From contig JAAYFB010000169.1 of the NCBI GenBank assembly GCA_012728465.1, positions 1-9,455 of the forward strand: DNA of 9,455 nt. The letters run 5' to 3'. Source of the DNA: Proteiniphilum sp. Lineage in GTDB: Bacteria; Bacteroidota; Bacteroidia; Bacteroidales; Dysgonomonadaceae. The position numbers and the translations under genes were made by a program. The notes under the pieces were generated by a model. The model was not told the origin of the DNA. It was given only the letters and a program-made list of their open reading frames with translations, and did no database searches. Numbering within the stretch: position 1 is the stretch's first letter; the number at the start of each line of letters is the position of its first letter. Shown one piece after another: positions 6,878-9,455 of the stretch.

Positions 6878-6885
6878 TACTTTTG
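6878..6885 (+). promoter_or_regulatory. Candidate -7 element (TACTTTTG) for prmA
   Basis: TACTTTTG matches the Bacteroidota -7 consensus TAnnTTTG and lies 26 bases before the prmA ATG. The expected -33 position holds only T-rich DNA without a clean TTTG. The rest of the 176-base gap to the divergent TPR gene is AT-rich and shows no gene or convincing operator. Confidence 0.45.
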
Positions 6886-6911
6886 TGCTATAACTATAAA
6901 TACAAAAAATA

Positions 6912-7748
6912 ATGAAGTACATTGAAGTTTCATTCAACAGCAATCCAGCCTCCGAGGACATATATGATGCTATATCAGCTAGCATAGCAACAATAGGTTT
7001 CGAAAGCTTCGTTCAATCAGACAACTTATTACTAGCATACATCGACAGCACTCAGTTCTCCACCAATGCTATCGACGATTTTATATCCAACTTTCCTTTA
7101 GACGTAAATATTTCATATACGTTTAAGGAGATTGAAGATAAAAATTGGAATGAGGAATGGGAAAAGCATTTCTTCGAACCCATAGTATTTGAAAACAAAT
7201 GCATAATTCACAGCTCGTTCCACAATGTAACAAGTGATTATGAGTATAAAATATTAATAGATCCCAAAATGGCATTTGGCACTGGACACCATCAAACCAC
7301 TAGCTTGATGATTAGAAACATTTTGGGAAGTGATTTCAGAAATAAAACTGTACTTGACATGGGATGTGGAACTGCCGTCTTAGCAATTCTTGCATCAATG
7401 AGAGGGGCAAAACATATCACGGCTATAGATATAGATAAATGGGCCTACGAAAATGCAATTGAAAATATAAAACTAAACAGTATAGAAAACATAAACATTC
7501 AATTGGGTGGTGCAGAACTATTAGGGAACGAAAAATTTGATATTATACTAGCAAATATCAATAGAAATATTCTGCTTGAGGACATCCCACACTATGTAAA
7601 CGTACTTAATGATGGGGGCACTTTGATTGTAAGTGGATTTTATGAAGAAGATATACCGATGATTAGTAATAAGTGTATTGAAAATAAATTATCTTTCAAA
7701 AACTATTTCGAACAAGACAACTGGGTAGCAGTAGTTTACAACAAATAG
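6912..7748 (+). CDS. prmA: Ribosomal protein L11 methyltransferase (PrmA)
   Basis: A 278-residue protein of the PrmA family, which methylates lysine residues and the N-terminus of ribosomal protein L11 with S-adenosylmethionine in the cytoplasm. The length is slightly below the ~293 residues of E. coli PrmA. The N-terminal ~90 residues form the L11-recognition domain; a linker includes the family-typical NWNEEWEKHFFEP. The Rossmann-like methyltransferase domain shows the PrmA signature AFGTGHHQTT at 121-130, SAM motif I VLDMGCGTAVLAI starting at 147, an acidic residue pair ending the second strand (DIDKW) and ANINRN at 214-219, the form of motif IV that I recall from Bacteroidota members. All hallmark residues are intact. 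It is transcribed divergently from the TPR/sigma group and is followed after 96 bases by a transporter gene with its own promoter. Confidence 0.96.
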   Translation: MKYIEVSFNSNPASEDIYDAISASIATIGFESFVQSDNLLLAYIDSTQFSTNAIDDFISNFPLDVNISYTFKEIEDKNWNEEWEKHFFEPIVFENKCIIHSSFHNVTSDYEYKILIDPKMAFGTGHHQTTSLMIRNILGSDFRNKTVLDMGCGTAVLAILASMRGAKHITAIDIDKWAYENAIENIKLNSIENINIQLGGAELLGNEKFDIILANINRNILLEDIPHYVNVLNDGGTLIVSGFYEEDIPMISNKCIENKLSFKNYFEQDNWVAVVYNK

Positions 7749-7772
7749 AACCAAAACCCGTTATAATCTTCT

Positions 7773-7804
7773 TTTGTCTTTCAATATGAAATGGACTACC
7801 TTTG
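7773..7804 (+). promoter_or_regulatory. Consensus Bacteroidota promoter (TTTG-20-TACCTTTG) for the transporter gene
   Basis: A -33 box TTTG at 7773-7776, a 20-base spacer, and a perfect -7 box TACCTTTG at 7797-7804 fit the Bacteroides-type primary sigma promoter. The transcript would start near 7810 and leave a ~35-base leader before the ATG at 7845. This is the clearest promoter in the window and separates the transporter from prmA. Confidence 0.7.
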
Positions 7805-7844
7805 CAAGTTAATTTTTTAAAAGATAAAAAACATAAACATTTTT

Positions 7845-9455
7845 ATGGACTGGATTAACGACCTGTTATTTGGAACAGGAGTAGCACACACCATTTTTGT
7901 GCTAGCTTTAGTAATATCAATTGGTATCATGCTTGGTAAAATTAAAATATTCGGCATATCATTAGGTATTACTTGGATATTATTTGTTGGTATTATACTG
8001 GGGCACTTTGGCCTAAGTAGCGACGAACACACACTGCACTTTGTGAAAGAATTTGGTCTCATACTTTTCATCTATTCGATAGGTATGCAAGTGGGGCCAA
8101 GCTTCTTCTCATCATTCAAGCAAGGGGGAATAACATTCAATCTGCTTGCTGCAGGAGTAGTTTTTTTAGGTGTTATCACCACATATGTAATTCACATTAT
8201 CACTGGATTGCCAATCGCAACTATGGTAGGCATACTATCGGGAGCAGTTACCAACACGCCTGGACTAGGGGCAGCACAACAAACATACTTTGATGTAACT
8301 GGCACCAACGACCCCAGCATTGCAATGGGTTATGCAGTGGCCTATCCGCTTGGCGTAGTAGGTATTATTACTTGCTTAATATTATACCGATTCATTTTCA
8401 AGATAAATATAGAAAAAGAGACGAAGAGCTTAGACACTTCAAACGCATCAAAGATGACAGAGGCTCATATGTTTTCATTGATAGTAAAGAATCCTGCTAT
8501 ATTTGAGAAATCTGTAGAAGAGATAAAGGATTTAGTTGATAAAGACTTTGTGTTCTCGAGATTGCTACACATAGAGGACAATTCGCTAGTGGTGCCTAAC
8601 AACAAAACCATGGTAAGCGAAGGAGACAAAGTACTTGTTGTTACTAACTATCAAAACATAGAAACAGTAAGAGCCTTAATTGGAGAAAAAATAGATATGA
8701 ATCGTGACGAGTGGAGCGAACTAGACTCACAGCTTGTTTCGAGAAGAATAAGTGTAACCAAAAATGAAATAAACGGAAAATCGATAGGACAACTAAGGCT
8801 TAGAAACCTTTTTGCAGTAAACATCACTAGAGTCAATCGTGCTGGTGTGGACCTTATTGCTGATCCAAACTTACATCTACAGCTGGGTGACCGCGTCACA
8901 GTAGTAGGCTCTAAAGAATCAATTAAGAACGTAGAAAAGTTTTTAGGCAACTCACTAAAGAGATTGCACGAACCCAATTTAGTATTCATATTTATTGGTA
9001 TTGCATTAGGTGTATTGCTAGGCAGCATTCCATTTATATTTCCTGGCATACCTCAACCTGTGAAACTAGGACTTGCAGGTGGTCCGCTAATAGTAGCAAT
9101 ACTTATCAGTAAATTTGGGCCAAAGTTTGGCTTAGTTACCTACACCACAATGAGTGCTAACTTGATGTTGCGCGAAGTAGGCATTGCCCTTTTCCTTGCA
9201 TGTGTGGGTCTTAGTGCTGGTGAGGGCTTTGTGGACACAATCGTTAATGGTGGATATGTTTGGATTGGCTATGGCTTTATTATCACCGTGGTGCCACTAT
9301 TAATTATTGGAACTATAGGTCGTAAGATTTACAAGATAAACTATTTCACACTCATGGGGCTTATAGCAGGAAGTATGACTGACCCTCCAGCTCTATCGTA
9401 TGCCAATGCAATAGCAGGAAATGACACTCCCGCAGTGGGATATGCAACCGTTTAC
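7845..9455 (+). CDS. AspT/YidE/YbjL-family transporter (3' end outside window)
   Basis: The frame runs 537 codons from the ATG at 7845 to the window edge without a stop; the family is usually about 550-560 residues, so only some 20 residues are missing. It is a multi-pass inner-membrane protein of two related halves. The first membrane half (about 1-190) has the GMQVGP motif at 80-85 and GAVTNTPGL at 133-141. Two soluble RCK_C (TrkA-C) domains follow at about 209-280 and 299-370. The second membrane half (about 380 onward) has GSMTDPPAL at 509-517, the counterpart of GAVTNTPGL. This is the Asp-Al exchanger / RCK_C / RCK_C / Asp-Al exchanger order of the aspartate:alanine exchanger family (TC 2.A.81). 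AspT itself exchanges aspartate for alanine; most relatives, including YidE and YbjL, have less certain substrates. Substrate cannot be read from the sequence. Confidence 0.93.
   Translation, partial: MDWINDLLFGTGVAHTIFVLALVISIGIMLGKIKIFGISLGITWILFVGIILGHFGLSSDEHTLHFVKEFGLILFIYSIGMQVGPSFFSSFKQGGITFNLLAAGVVFLGVITTYVIHIITGLPIATMVGILSGAVTNTPGLGAAQQTYFDVTGTNDPSIAMGYAVAYPLGVVGIITCLILYRFIFKINIEKETKSLDTSNASKMTEAHMFSLIVKNPAIFEKSVEEIKDLVDKDFVFSRLLHIEDNSLVVPNNKTMVSEGDKVLVVTNYQNIETVRALIGEKIDMNRDEWSELDSQLVSRRISVTKNEINGKSIGQLRLRNLFAVNITRVNRAGVDLIADPNLHLQLGDRVTVVGSKESIKNVEKFLGNSLKRLHEPNLVFIFIGIALGVLLGSIPFIFPGIPQPVKLGLAGGPLIVAILISKFGPKFGLVTYTTMSANLMLREVGIALFLACVGLSAGEGFVDTIVNGGYVWIGYGFIITVVPLLIIGTIGRKIYKINYFTLMGLIAGSMTDPPALSYANAIAGNDTPAVGYATVY

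Noticed and set aside
8651..9049. Open frame of 132 codons on the minus strand
   Set aside because: It lies entirely antisense to the transporter gene, whose frame has strong family motifs; its translation is Ser/Pro/Leu-rich without any recognisable domain.

Overview
The window is about 9.5 kb of AT-rich DNA, most likely from a member of the Bacteroidota, probably order Bacteroidales. Supporting signs are TonB-dependent receptor and DUF4861 genes, the protein families themselves, start codons preceded by A/T-rich leaders with almost no Shine-Dalgarno sequence, and several copies of the Bacteroidota -7 promoter element TAnnTTTG just upstream of genes. Genus cannot be assigned by eye.

Layout. 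(1) 1-962, plus strand: the 3' end of a TonB-dependent outer-membrane receptor of the siderophore/vitamin type, cut by the window edge. (2) 1189-4014, plus strand: a tight three-gene cluster, kduI - kduD - DUF4861 lipoprotein, closed by a strong stem-loop terminator at 4034-4070. KduI and KduD turn the unsaturated uronate released by polysaccharide lyases and unsaturated glucuronyl/galacturonyl hydrolases into 2-keto-3-deoxygluconate. The lipoprotein is probably a cell-envelope partner in the same uronate or pectin/glycosaminoglycan catabolism. (3) 4093-6735, minus strand: four genes read leftward: a secreted TPR protein, an ECF sigma factor, a single-pass membrane protein that looks like its anti-sigma factor, and a small secreted helical protein resembling the CpxP/Spy/CnrX type. 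They converge on the same terminator as the kdu cluster. (4) 6912-9455, plus strand: prmA (ribosomal protein L11 methyltransferase), then an AspT/YidE/YbjL-family transporter that runs off the right edge and has a near-ideal Bacteroidota promoter.

How the parts work together. The kdu cluster is a cytoplasmic uronate module with a lipoprotein of unknown function; no lyase, SusC/SusD pair or regulator lies inside the window. The minus-strand group reads as an envelope-stress or signal-sensing unit: sensor-like secreted protein, transmembrane anti-sigma candidate and sigma factor, analogous in layout to CnrYXH. prmA and the transporter are housekeeping-type genes. No tRNA, rRNA, CRISPR array, insertion sequence or phage gene was seen. 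The items most worth follow-up are the sigma/anti-sigma/periplasmic-protein trio and the DUF4861 lipoprotein.
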